Source: Candidatus Gastranaerophilales bacterium | GTDB lineage: Bacteria; Cyanobacteriota; Vampirovibrionia; Gastranaerophilales; Gastranaerophilaceae | NCBI GenBank assembly: GCA_944322665.1 | Contig: CALUPM010000014.1 | Coordinates: 1-35,155, forward strand | Length of the DNA: 35,155 nucleotides | Direction: 5' to 3' | Shown here: in pieces, positions 1-7,320 of the stretch | How positions within the stretch are numbered: position 1 is the stretch's first letter | Layout: every line of letters starts with the position of its first letter | Notes under the pieces: model-generated | The model's input: only the letters and a program-made list of their open reading frames with translations | The model's database searches: none | Told to the model about the DNA's origin: nothing | Translations under genes and position numbers: made by a program

Positions 1-48
1 GACGAAATTTTGAACAACATTTTCGACCACTTTTGTATCGGGAAATAA
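1..48 (+). CDS. mnmE: C-terminal end of tRNA modification GTPase MnmE (partial)
   Basis: Frame 1 is open from the first base and gives DEILNNIFDHFCIGK before a TAA at 46-48. The terminal FCIGK is the nearly invariant C-terminus of MnmE/TrmE, whose cysteine takes part in forming 5-carboxymethylaminomethyl-uridine at wobble U34 of certain tRNAs together with MnmG. Only 15 codons are in the window, so the GTPase domain cannot be examined. The call rests on this short but very characteristic tail. The gene ends about 10 nt before an intergenic repeat cluster and converges on gshA. Confidence 0.8.
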   Translation, partial: DEILNNIFDHFCIGK

Positions 49-57
49 GGCGTTACA

Positions 58-176
58 AAGTGAAGGGTGAAGGGTGAGGAGAGTTGAGGAAGACGATAAG
101 AACTTATCGCCTCATCGCCTTGCAGTCTTATCGCCTTTATAACCTTCTAGTGCCCTAGCGCCTTAGTATCTTTTTC
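58..176. repeat. Modular intergenic repeat cluster, copy A
   Basis: This short cluster contains three modules found again at 3640-4005 and 6940-7316. The first is a purine-rich stretch of TGAAGGG-like heptads (58-92). The second holds the palindrome GATAAG-AA-CTTATC followed by CGCCTTGCAGTCTTATCGCC. The third is a TAGTGCCCTAGCGCCTTAG block running into GTATCTTTTTCC. The heptad module is in the opposite orientation to the other two, unlike in the 3.6-4.0 kb copy. The third module runs over the stop codon of gshA (163-165). Confidence 0.8.
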
Positions 177-1497
177 CGGCCAGATATTTGACAAGCCTTT
201 TAACATCCCTGTTCCACAGCCCGTTCCAGTTCCTGAGAATAATGTCCGCAGGACAGAGTCCGTCAAGAGTCAATTCCTTTATCGGGTCAAGGAATTTTTC
301 TTCCATTGTATTCATTTCTATCAGAGATTTTTCTGCAATGTAGAGAATTTCTTTTGCGATACCGGCTGCTTTAACCCCTTTGATTTTTGAATCCAGCGCG
401 TTTTTCGGAACATTGTATCTTAACTCCGCAAAATCGTTAAAGGTGAATTCTGCAAAAAGTTCGTCGATTTCATTCATTGCGCTGCCGCTGTATAAAATCC
501 CTTTGTAAATTGCAAGAACAGCATAAATCATATCATTAGCGCAGCAGTCGTGGTTGCGGATTTCAATAAAGTTTCTCAGGCGCACCTCCGGAAAATAAAG
601 GTTTGCGTGAAGTTTAAAATCGTCAAGCTCTGCGTCAAAATCGTCGAAGCCTTTCTGCATAAATTCTTCAAAGTTTATTTTGCCTTTTACCGGAACAGGC
701 ACACCGCTGCGGTTAATAAAAATTATCGGACTTTTCAGAACATTGTCAACGTATTTTTCAAACGAAAAATCATCCTTCATTTTTCCGCAGAACCCGCAGC
801 GGTCATTGTCGGTGTTCAGCCAGCTTAAGGCGCGGAAAGTTTTGTATCCTGTTTCTACACCGCCGCGTATTGGAGAATTTGCAAACATAGCGGTCATAAA
901 CGGCGAAAGTTTGTTTGCAATATTGAATTTTCTGACGGCGTCTTCTTCGCTTTTAAAGTCAAATGCCCCCTGAATTCCGGCGGTTTCTCTCATCATAACG
1001 TCCGACAAAATTCCCCACAGATAATTCGCCATAATCCGGTAGCGTTTTTTCGGAATAAGACCGATGTTTTTGTGAGTTGAAAGCGGAGATACACCGTATT
1101 CAATAAGATTAAACCCGAATTTCTCAAGCACGGGAGAGAGTTTTTTGTTTAAACTATCTATTTTATCTTTTAAACCGAAAATTGTTTTTTCGGGTTTTAT
1201 GCTCAATTCTACCTGACACCCCGGCTCAAGAGTAATTGTATCATGCCCCTGTTTTAAGCCGATTATGCTGTAGTCGTCGGTTATGTAATCCCAGTTTTCT
1301 CTTTTTGCAAAAGCGCGGAGAAAATTGCAAATTCCAAAATCGCCGTCATAAGGAACAGCCCTGTTTGTTACAGGCGACACCGGAAGCCTCTCGTATTCCA
1401 TACCGACATTAAATTCCTCCTCCTGTTTGCAGCCGGAGGTGAAAAGTTTCAATATATCTTCTTTTTCAAGTTTTTGTTTTGTCTGTAAACTACTCAA
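163..1497 (-). CDS. gshA: Glutamate-cysteine ligase, plant/cyanobacterial type (GCS2 family)
   Basis: The 444-residue product matches the GCS2 family (Pfam Glu_cys_ligase_2-like), which joins glutamate and cysteine with ATP, the first step of glutathione synthesis. Visible family blocks are GMEYERLPV (about 32-40), LEPGCQVELS (about 90-99), KKRYRIM (about 150-156) and MMRETAGIQGAFDF (about 168-181), followed by FANSPI. These resemble plant and cyanobacterial GshA more than the enterobacterial enzyme. The start is TTG at 1497: a strong GGGAGG (plus-strand cctccc, 1503-1508) lies 5 nt upstream. No gshB is in the window, so the final product could be glutathione or another gamma-glutamylcysteine thiol; a related ligase such as EgtA is a less likely alternative. 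The last codons (KRY-stop) coincide with a dispersed repeat module. It is divergent from ksgA. Confidence 0.88.
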   Translation of the reverse strand: MSSLQTKQKLEKEDILKLFTSGCKQEEEFNVGMEYERLPVSPVTNRAVPYDGDFGICNFLRAFAKRENWDYITDDYSIIGLKQGHDTITLEPGCQVELSIKPEKTIFGLKDKIDSLNKKLSPVLEKFGFNLIEYGVSPLSTHKNIGLIPKKRYRIMANYLWGILSDVMMRETAGIQGAFDFKSEEDAVRKFNIANKLSPFMTAMFANSPIRGGVETGYKTFRALSWLNTDNDRCGFCGKMKDDFSFEKYVDNVLKSPIIFINRSGVPVPVKGKINFEEFMQKGFDDFDAELDDFKLHANLYFPEVRLRNFIEIRNHDCCANDMIYAVLAIYKGILYSGSAMNEIDELFAEFTFNDFAELRYNVPKNALDSKIKGVKAAGIAKEILYIAEKSLIEMNTMEEKFLDPIKELTLDGLCPADIILRNWNGLWNRDVKRLVKYLAGKRY

Positions 1498-1583
1498 GGC
1501 TGCCTCCCTTAAAAACTATAATACTATAACCATTGTTAAAATATCAAATATCATGTTAATAAACATTAGCCTGTCTGTGCTAT

Positions 1584-1589
1584 TATAAT
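1584..1589 (+). promoter_or_regulatory. TATAAT -10 box for ksgA, probably leaderless
   Basis: A perfect TATAAT lies 7 nt before the ksgA ATG at 1597. A start of transcription 6-7 nt after the box would fall at or next to the A of the ATG, and no Shine-Dalgarno sequence is visible. No convincing -35 is seen at 17 nt. Read as a leaderless promoter. Confidence 0.55.
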
Positions 1590-1596
1590 AGTTAAG

Positions 1597-2442
1597 ATGA
1601 ACTATTTTGAACGCGCAAGATTTTTTAAAACAAAAAAACGCCTCGGGCAGAATTTTTTGATAAATTCCGACGTGATTGAGGCGATAATTGAAAAGGCTGA
1701 GATTTCACCTGATGACACGGTTATAGAAATCGGTCCCGGGGTCGGGTTTGTGACAGAACAGCTTGTAAAATACGCAAAAAAAGTTATCGCAATCGAGCTT
1801 GACGAAGAAGCGGTTAAAGAGCTTGAAAAACTTAACGCCCCTAATCTTGAAATCATTCACAAAGACATTTTGAAAACGGATTTTTCGGAACTTACAGAGG
1901 AAAAAGTTAAAATCGTCGCAAATATTCCATATTACATAACAAGCCCGATTATCGCGCACCTTCTCGGAGAAGTCGACGATTTAAACAACAAAAACAGAAG
2001 TCTGATAAAAGATATAATTCTGATGGTTCAGGAAGAAGTCGCCCTGAGGATGGCAGCGGATGAAAATTCTCCGTCAAAACAGTACGGGTTGCTGACGATT
2101 CTGTCGCAATTTTGGGCAAACGTGGAGGTTTTCAAAAAAGTCGGCAGAAAATCTTTCTATCCGGCTCCGAAAGTTAATTCCGCACTCGTTAAACTTATTG
2201 TAAGAGAACAACCTAAATTAGACCTTACAGACTACACTCACTTTAGAAAAACCGTGAAAGCCGCGTTCTCGCAGAGGCGGAAAAATATCAAAAACTGCCT
2301 TATGCATGGCGGATTTTCAAAAGAGAATGTTCAAAAAGCTCTTGCCTCACTCAACATAGACGAAAACACCAGAGGCGAAAAACTTTCAATCGAAACTTTC
2401 GGAAAACTTTCAGAGGAGCTTTTGAAAAATAAAGATGCCTGA
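1597..2442 (+). CDS. ksgA: 16S rRNA dimethyladenosine transferase KsgA/RsmA
   Basis: This 281-residue protein is of normal length for RsmA, which dimethylates two adjacent adenines in the 3' end helix of 16S rRNA during late 30S assembly. The SAM-binding motif EIGPGVGFVT is at about 44-53, the substrate-loop motif NIPYYITSPI at about 109-118, and the N-terminal KKRLGQNFL at about 13-21, all hallmarks of the family. The C-terminal helical domain contains AFSQRRKNIKNCL. The ATG at 1597 has no clear ribosome-binding site but sits 7 nt after a TATAAT. ispE follows on the same strand, separated by a repeat-like insert, as ksgA-ispE pairs do in many bacteria. Confidence 0.95.
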   Translation: MNYFERARFFKTKKRLGQNFLINSDVIEAIIEKAEISPDDTVIEIGPGVGFVTEQLVKYAKKVIAIELDEEAVKELEKLNAPNLEIIHKDILKTDFSELTEEKVKIVANIPYYITSPIIAHLLGEVDDLNNKNRSLIKDIILMVQEEVALRMAADENSPSKQYGLLTILSQFWANVEVFKKVGRKSFYPAPKVNSALVKLIVREQPKLDLTDYTHFRKTVKAAFSQRRKNIKNCLMHGGFSKENVQKALASLNIDENTRGEKLSIETFGKLSEELLKNKDA

Positions 2443-2550
2443 AACTACCCTCCCTTTAGGGAAGGGTATTAGCAACCTTCCACAAAACGAAAATCAAAAG
2501 ATACGCAAGTCCAACTCCTCCTCAAGGAAGTGTAGTGGTAATGTGCAAAA
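2443..2550. repeat. Repeat-like insert between ksgA and ispE
   Basis: The stretch begins with the near-palindrome CCCTCCCTTTAGGGAAGGG (about 2448-2466) and ends with a second short near-palindrome, CTCCTCAAGGAAG (about 2518-2530). This form is typical of bacterial intergenic palindromic repeats. The ispE reading frame stays open through it, giving a low-complexity Ser/Asn/Lys-rich leader that has no counterpart in IspE proteins. Confidence 0.5.
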
Positions 2551-2563
2551 AGCAGGAGAAACT

Positions 2564-3445
2564 ATGTATAAAAAATCAAAAGACGATAATCAATTGATTT
2601 GTTCGGCGGAAGCTTCAGGAAAAGACGCAAATAAAGGCAGAATAGTCATTCAATGTCCCGCAAAAATTAATCTGGATTTGAAAATAACCTCCAAACGCCC
2701 CGACGGGTTTCATAATATCAAAAGTGTTATGCAGACAATAAGTTTGTACGATTATCTTACGCTCAATGCGGAGCCTTCCGGAAAATTTGAAATTGCGCTT
2801 TCCGGTACAAGCCCTGAAATCCCGTATGATGAAAAAAATATTGTTTATAAAGCAATAATGCTTTTTATAGAGCGGGTAAATCTTCCTCCGCATAAAATTT
2901 GTGTTTACATAGAAAAAAATATTCCCGTATCAGCGGGGCTTGCGGGAGGAAGCACTGATGCAGCAGGGATTTTGAAAGGATTGAATGTTTATTTTAACAA
3001 TCCGCTTTCATGCGCGGAACTCCACGAACTCTGTGCAAAACTCGGTTCGGATTTGAACTTCTGCCTCGAAGGCGGGAGAAAGATGACGGAAGGACGCGGC
3101 GAAATCCTTACCCCTCTTCCGTTTGAAGAATTTGAAGTTTCCCTTATAAAGCCGCTTGATTTGGGAATAAGTGCAAAAGAAGCCTACATGAAGTTTTCTG
3201 CTAAAAAAGACGCCGCTAAACAGGGGCGGGAAAATTTTAAAAATGATCTTGAATGGGCTGTAATTGATGATTATGAAGAACTTCAAAAAATAAAATCCAA
3301 ATATCCGGCCTCAATAATGTCAGGCTCCGGTTCTGCTTACTTCCGGATCGGGGGGAAATTTGAACCTGATGAAGGGTATTTTGTAAAAAACAAACTCAAA
3401 TCCGTGCCTGACGGGGTAAGAATTATTTCTTCTTATGAAAAATAA
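2564..3445 (+). CDS. ispE: 4-diphosphocytidyl-2-C-methyl-D-erythritol kinase IspE
   Basis: This GHMP kinase phosphorylates CDP-methylerythritol in the MEP isoprenoid pathway; ispD of the same pathway is at 9001-9648. Visible motifs are PAKINLDLKI near the N-terminus, the ATP-binding loop PVSAGLAGGSTDAAG, GSDLNFCL and the C-terminal SGSGSAYF. From ATG 2564 the protein is 293 residues, about the family norm. I prefer this start because AGGAG (2554-2558) lies 5 nt upstream. The frame is also open from an ATG at 2435 that overlaps the ksgA stop, but those 43 extra residues are translated repeat. Even from 2564 about 25 residues precede the conserved core. Function is secure; the start is moderately sure. 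Confidence 0.92.
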   Translation: MYKKSKDDNQLICSAEASGKDANKGRIVIQCPAKINLDLKITSKRPDGFHNIKSVMQTISLYDYLTLNAEPSGKFEIALSGTSPEIPYDEKNIVYKAIMLFIERVNLPPHKICVYIEKNIPVSAGLAGGSTDAAGILKGLNVYFNNPLSCAELHELCAKLGSDLNFCLEGGRKMTEGRGEILTPLPFEEFEVSLIKPLDLGISAKEAYMKFSAKKDAAKQGRENFKNDLEWAVIDDYEELQKIKSKYPASIMSGSGSAYFRIGGKFEPDEGYFVKNKLKSVPDGVRIISSYEK

Positions 3446-3494
3446 AACACTGTTTACTATCGGACAGGTCTGCTTAACCTGCTTAGACTTTTCA

Positions 3495-3624
3495 TGTCAT
3501 TCTGAGGGAGTTGCGCCCGAAGAATCCCATTGGTTTTTTAAGGGGATCCTCCGGCTTTTCGCACCCGCAGTAAACGGGTACGGCAGACGCCTTTCACCCT
3601 CTGCTCGTGCGCCTCAGGATGACA
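3495..3624 (+). mobile_element. 130-bp MITE-like element, copy 1
   Basis: The element runs from TGTCATTCTGAGG to CCTCAGGATGACA and so has short terminal inverted repeats. A second 130-bp copy lies inverted at 7321-7450 and, read by eye, differs at only about ten positions. It contains no convincing gene; the open frame through it (3435-3851) only translates repeats. The size, the terminal inverted repeats and the lack of coding fit a miniature inverted-repeat element mobilised in trans. No flanking target duplication was established. Confidence 0.7.
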
Positions 3625-3639
3625 TAAAATCCGTTCAAC

Positions 3640-4005
3640 CATTCACCTTTTCAACCTTTCAACTCTCCTCACGCTTCACCCTTCACTCCTCACTTTATCG
3701 TTCGCCCAAGTGCCTTAGTATCTTTTTCCCGAAAACAAACCTTTCATCCTTTCATCCTTTCACCCTTTCAACTCTCTTCACGCTTCACCCTTCACACCTC
3801 ACTCTGATAAGGACTTATCGCCTTGCAGTCCTATCGCCTTTCAAAACGTAACCTCTTAGTGCCCTAGCGCCTTGGTGCCTTAGTATCTTTTTTTAGAAAC
3901 AAACCCTTCAACTTTTCAACCATTCATCCATTCAACCCCCTTCACTCTTCACCCTTCACTCCTCACTCTGATAAGGACTTATCGCCTTGCAGTCTTATCG
4001 CCTTT
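3640..4005. repeat. Modular intergenic repeat cluster, copy B (left arm)
   Basis: About 365 bases hold three successive units. Each has a pyrimidine-rich run of TTCAACC / TTCACCC-like words, and the second and third are followed by CTCTGATAAGGACTTATCGCC and TTGCAGTCYTATCGCC. Two copies of a GTGCCTTAGTATCTTTTT block (about 3710-3730 and 3855-3892) are interspersed. Everything here is repeat; no gene is seen between ispE and the kinase. The same modules occur inverted at 6940-7316. Confidence 0.85.
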
Positions 4006-4015
4006 ATTTTATAAT
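3987..4015 (+). promoter_or_regulatory. Candidate sigma-70-type promoter for the histidine kinase, with repeat-derived -35
   Basis: TTGCAG (3987-3992) and TATAAT (4010-4015) are separated by exactly 17 nt. The -35-like hexamer belongs to the repeat module CGCCTTGCAGTCTTATCGCC, while the -10 lies just beyond the repeat edge. The box ends 6 nt before ATG 4022, so the transcript would start at or beside the start codon. Confidence 0.6.
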
Positions 4016-4021
4016 TTGATT

Positions 4022-5680
4022 ATGAAAAAATTTGATATATTCAACCGTTTCAGGGATGCGGTTATCATTGCTAACAGCAGCGGGGATGTAATATATAAAA
4101 ATAATAAATTCAAAAGATGGTTTCCGGAGTTTACGGGGATGAAAAAATTTTCTCATAACATGAATTTTGACATCTGTCCGCTGGAGAGCGATGATGTCCG
4201 GAACTATTCTCCCATCTATAATGCGCTGATTTCTAAAGAAGATTTTTCGGCAAGAATTTCTTACCAGAATGAAAACGGCGCACTTAAATATTTTGATCTT
4301 TTTGCCGCCAAAAGATGGAAATATACTATTATGTTTTTTTCTGACATCAGCGCGGAAACAGAAGTAAATACTCTTGAAAATCAGAATAAAAAGTTGAAAG
4401 AACGCATAAAATTTTTGGAAAATCAGAATGAAGATTTGATGAAAATTAAACAAAAAGCACAGTCTCAAGCCATCCGTATTGCGCTCATAAACAAAGTTTC
4501 CAACACAATCAGAGAGTCGATGGATCTTTCAGGAATCGTCACTTCCGCGCTTAAAGAGTTGTCTGAGATGTTCGGAACTTTTAAAACTTATTATGCCTCT
4601 TTTAATAACGGGAAATTTTGTATTCAGGAAATGTATCCTTCAAAAACTTCTGAATTAAAAAAAGAATTTGAGTTTGACGAGGAAACAGCCGAAACTATTC
4701 TCTCACGCAGGATTGCGACAGGGTATTCAATGAAAGAATTTAAAAATGCCCCTCCCTTTAAACAACCTGTTATGAGAATTGCCGTTCCTGTTTTTCACCT
4801 TCAGAATCTTATCGGAGTAATAGTTTTGCTGAATTACAAAAAAAGAGAATTGAGTGAGGAACTGGAAATTCTTGAGGCAATATCTTCACAGCTCGGCAAC
4901 GCAATTATAAGAGCAGAACTATATAATAAAAATATTCAGACAGTTCACAAGCTTCAGGAAGCTTTGAAAGAACTGAAAGAAACCCAGCTTCATTTGATAA
5001 ATTCGGAGAAAATGGCGTCGTTAGGGCAGCTTGTGGCAGGCGTCGCACACGAAATTAACACTCCGGTAGCGTCAATCAAGTCAAACAATACTATTCTTTC
5101 AAAATTTATCCCGAAGATAGATGACCCTGAAATCTCGTCAATACTAGCTGATATTAACGAAGTTGATCGTGAAGCAATCCAGAGAATCAGCCACATGGTT
5201 ACTTCTCTTAAAAAATTCGTACGTCTGGATGAGGCTGAGCTTCAGGAAGCAGATATTAACAAAGAGCTGGAACTAACACTGGACTTGATTAGACACGAAA
5301 CAAAGAACAGAATAGAAATCGAAAAGCATTACGGTGAAATACCTCTTATAAAGTGTTATCCGAATATGCTAAATCAAGTATTCACCAATGTTCTGGTTAA
5401 TGCGTGTCAGGCAATCGAGGGGAAAGGAACGATAACAATTACGACATCTTATATCCCGAAAACTTTGACTGTGTCTATAAAAGACACCGGAAAAGGAATT
5501 GCAAAATCAGAAATTGATAAAATTTTCGCAGCCGGATATACGACGAAGGGAGTAGGCATTGGAACAGGATTAGGATTAGCAATTTCTGCAAAGATAATAG
5601 AAAAACACAGAGGCAAAATTACTGTAAACAGTGAGGTTGGAAAAGGCACGGAGTTCATTATTACTATCTGTAGTGAGTAG
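4022..5680 (+). CDS. Soluble PAS-GAF sensor histidine kinase
   Basis: The protein (552 residues from ATG 4022) has no membrane segment or signal peptide. In order it shows a PAS-like region (about 5-113), a coiled coil (about 118-150), a GAF-like domain (about 160-300), a second helical linker, a HisKA domain with phospho-acceptor His343 in GVAHEINTP, and a HATPase domain with NVLVNACQAI (N box), DTGKGI (G1) and GTGLGLAI (G2). All catalytic boxes are intact, so it should autophosphorylate in the cytoplasm in response to an intracellular or diffusible signal. There is no receiver domain and no adjacent response regulator, so its partner is unknown. A TTG at 4016 is in frame, but ATG 4022 fits the promoter better. 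There is no ribosome-binding site. It lies with the HEAT gene between inverted repeat arms. Confidence 0.9.
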   Translation: MKKFDIFNRFRDAVIIANSSGDVIYKNNKFKRWFPEFTGMKKFSHNMNFDICPLESDDVRNYSPIYNALISKEDFSARISYQNENGALKYFDLFAAKRWKYTIMFFSDISAETEVNTLENQNKKLKERIKFLENQNEDLMKIKQKAQSQAIRIALINKVSNTIRESMDLSGIVTSALKELSEMFGTFKTYYASFNNGKFCIQEMYPSKTSELKKEFEFDEETAETILSRRIATGYSMKEFKNAPPFKQPVMRIAVPVFHLQNLIGVIVLLNYKKRELSEELEILEAISSQLGNAIIRAELYNKNIQTVHKLQEALKELKETQLHLINSEKMASLGQLVAGVAHEINTPVASIKSNNTILSKFIPKIDDPEISSILADINEVDREAIQRISHMVTSLKKFVRLDEAELQEADINKELELTLDLIRHETKNRIEIEKHYGEIPLIKCYPNMLNQVFTNVLVNACQAIEGKGTITITTSYIPKTLTVSIKDTGKGIAKSEIDKIFAAGYTTKGVGIGTGLGLAISAKIIEKHRGKITVNSEVGKGTEFIITICSE

Positions 5681-5881
5681 TAAGTGTTAAAAAATGTTAC
5701 AAATTTGATTTATTTATTGTTGAATTTCATCATATATTAATAAAACAATCATTAAATTTGAACGAATAATTTAACAGATACATGACAGAATGTAAAAAAT
5801 AGTTTATATTATAAATATAAAGTGTCAGTGTTACCCTTTATAAAAATTTTACTAAAAGACAGATATCCCGCAGTAAAAGAT

Positions 5882-5909
5882 TTGAATTGTAAACAAATTT
5901 TAATATAAG
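5882..5909 (+). promoter_or_regulatory. Candidate promoter in the long AT-rich leader of the HEAT gene
   Basis: The 310-base gap 5681-5990 holds no gene and is extremely AT-rich. A possible promoter is TTGAAT (5882-5887), 16 nt, TATAAG (5904-5909), giving a leader of roughly 75 nt. A second option is ATGACA (5782-5787), 17 nt, TATATT (5805-5810). Such AT-rich DNA gives chance matches easily, so neither is firm. No riboswitch was recognised. Confidence 0.3.
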
Positions 5910-5990
5910 TAGGTAAAAAGGCAATAATATTCTAACCAAATTTTTTATAAAAGTATAGTGTGTAGAATATTTTTGTAGTGTCGGAGGAAA

Positions 5991-6851
5991 ATGATGACAA
6001 TTAGTGTGAACAGCAAGAAAAAACAGGTGAAAAAAACTTTTGATGAATTGTTGATGGATTTGAAAACAAGCAACTCTGAAAAAGTTCGATATAACGCTGC
6101 CCGAGTTTTAGGTGAAATGGGTGATTCAAAAGCTGTTGAACCGTTGATTGACGTTTTGAAAAATGATAAAAACGGTTCTGTCAGATTGTATGCAGCGCGC
6201 GCTTTAGGTGAACTTGGCGACAGCAAAGCAACAACTCACTTAATTGAATCTTTGCGCGAAGACAGAAATGTTGATGTCAGAGTCCGCGCAGCCCGTGCAT
6301 TAGGCCGTTTGGGCGGTGCTATTGTAGTTGAACCCCTTGTAGAAGCTTTAAATGACGAAAACCCGCAGGTTTGTATTACTGCAACCGATGCGCTTATTGA
6401 AATCGGCGACGTTGCAACTGATGCTTTGATTGCATCTCTTGACCATGAAAAAGTCAATGTCCGCTGCGACGCAACAAGAGCACTCGGCGAAATCGGAAAC
6501 AAAAAAGCCGTTGATAAAGTTATTAATATGCTTTATGACGAATGGGTAAACGTTAGAATTTATGCGGTTACATCATTAGGAAAACTGAACGATACAAAAG
6601 CAGTTCCGGCTCTGATAGATGTTATGAAAAACCGCAACGAAAACGAACTTGTAAGAGCAGGTGCTGCAGCAGCTCTCGGTGTATTGAGAGATCAAAGAGC
6701 TTTGCTTCCTTTGAGAGAACTCATTATGGAAGCTGAAGAACTCGGTGAACTTGAAGATACAGCTTTGAAATCTTTCAAGAAAATTATGGCTGCAAACTGG
6801 CAATCAATCCCCGGTGCAACTGCCCAGAAAAAACCGGCAAACGCATTTTAG
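5991..6851 (+). CDS. HEAT-repeat (PBS-lyase type) protein
   Basis: The 286-residue protein is made almost entirely of about seven HEAT-like units of roughly 31 residues, with repeated VR..AARALGELGD and A..PLI..L patterns. This is the PBS-lyase HEAT type, common in cyanobacteria, where members attach bilins to phycobiliproteins or act as protein-binding scaffolds. Nothing here indicates a pigment role, so a scaffold is the safer reading. There is no signal peptide. GGAGG at 5983-5987 is 6 nt from a second ATG (5994) and only 3 nt from the first (5991), so the true start may be 5994. It follows the histidine kinase after a 310-nt AT-rich leader and ends at a strong terminator. A functional link to the kinase is possible but rests only on position. 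Confidence 0.88.
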   Translation: MMTISVNSKKKQVKKTFDELLMDLKTSNSEKVRYNAARVLGEMGDSKAVEPLIDVLKNDKNGSVRLYAARALGELGDSKATTHLIESLREDRNVDVRVRAARALGRLGGAIVVEPLVEALNDENPQVCITATDALIEIGDVATDALIASLDHEKVNVRCDATRALGEIGNKKAVDKVINMLYDEWVNVRIYAVTSLGKLNDTKAVPALIDVMKNRNENELVRAGAAAALGVLRDQRALLPLRELIMEAEELGELEDTALKSFKKIMAANWQSIPGATAQKKPANAF

Positions 6852-6892
6852 TAAACCAATAGTTTTGAGTAATTCTCAATAATGTATGTACA

Positions 6893-6921
6893 AAAAAGAC
6901 CGCTTAACCCGCGGTCTTTTT
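6893..6921 (+). terminator. Intrinsic terminator after the HEAT gene
   Basis: An 11-bp perfect stem, AAAAAGACCGC (6893-6903) with GCGGTCTTTTT (6911-6921), encloses a 7-nt loop and ends in a T run. Confidence 0.9.
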
Positions 6922-6939
6922 GTTATGTCAAAGTTAAGG

Positions 6940-7316
6940 GCGCGGGGCTGCAAGGCGATAAGGCGATAAGTTCTTATCAGAGTGAGGTGTGAAGGGTGAA
7001 GAGTGAGGAGAGTTGAGGAAGGCGATAAGACTGCAAGGCGATAAGGCGATAAGTTCTTATCAAAGTGAAGAGTGAAGCGTGAAGTGTGAAGTGAGTTGAA
7101 AGGTTGAAAAGTTGAACGGGTGAATGGTTTGCTACAAAACAATTCCCTCGCCCCTTGTGGGAGAGGGTAGAATTTGTTAGTGAGCTTTTGCGAACTTACA
7201 AATTCGGGTGAGGGGTCTGATAAGTGAAGAGTGAAGAGTGAGGAGAGTTGAGGAAGGCGATAGGACTGCAAGGCGATAGGACGATATGGCGATAAGAAAT
7301 CGCTCCATTTTGTCAT
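6940..7316. repeat. Modular intergenic repeat cluster, copy C (right arm)
   Basis: About 375 bases are built of the same modules as 3640-4005 but in reverse orientation: GTGAAGAG-type heptads, AGTTGAGGAAGG, GGCGATAAGACTGCAAGGCGA and the palindrome GATAAG-TT-CTTATC. At least three units are recognisable. A different repeat (about 7140-7222) interrupts them. The open frame across this stretch (6876-7316) only translates the repeats and shares the string LTLIRTYRL with the frame through the left arm. Confidence 0.85.
7140..7222. repeat. Palindromic repeat nested inside cluster C
   Basis: The segment begins with TTCCCTCGCCCCTTGTGGGA and closes with GGGTGAGGGG, with internal ...TTGTTAGTGAG / CGAACTTACAAATTC... 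halves that partly pair. It interrupts the heptad modules and is not seen elsewhere in the window. Its CCCTC...GAGGG ends recall the insert between ksgA and ispE. Confidence 0.5.
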
Positions 7317-7320
7317 AGTC

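Noticed and set aside
550-973. Plus-strand frames inside gshA
   Set aside because: Antisense shadows of a well-supported gene.
3435-3851. Open frame of 138 codons after ispE
   Set aside because: It only translates the 130-bp element and repeat modules, has no ribosome-binding site, and shares a peptide string with the frame through the other arm (6876-7316).
3640-4005. Possible CRISPR array
   Set aside because: The repeated words are short, degenerate and irregularly spaced, with no constant repeat-spacer alternation and no cas genes.
5991-6851. HEAT protein as a phycobilin lyase
   Set aside because: No phycobiliprotein genes and no pigment genes are in the window; the repeat type alone does not imply lyase activity.
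6876-7316. Open frame of 146 codons on the minus strand
   Set aside because: Translated repeat sequence starting from inside the right arm; no start signal, no protein-like composition.
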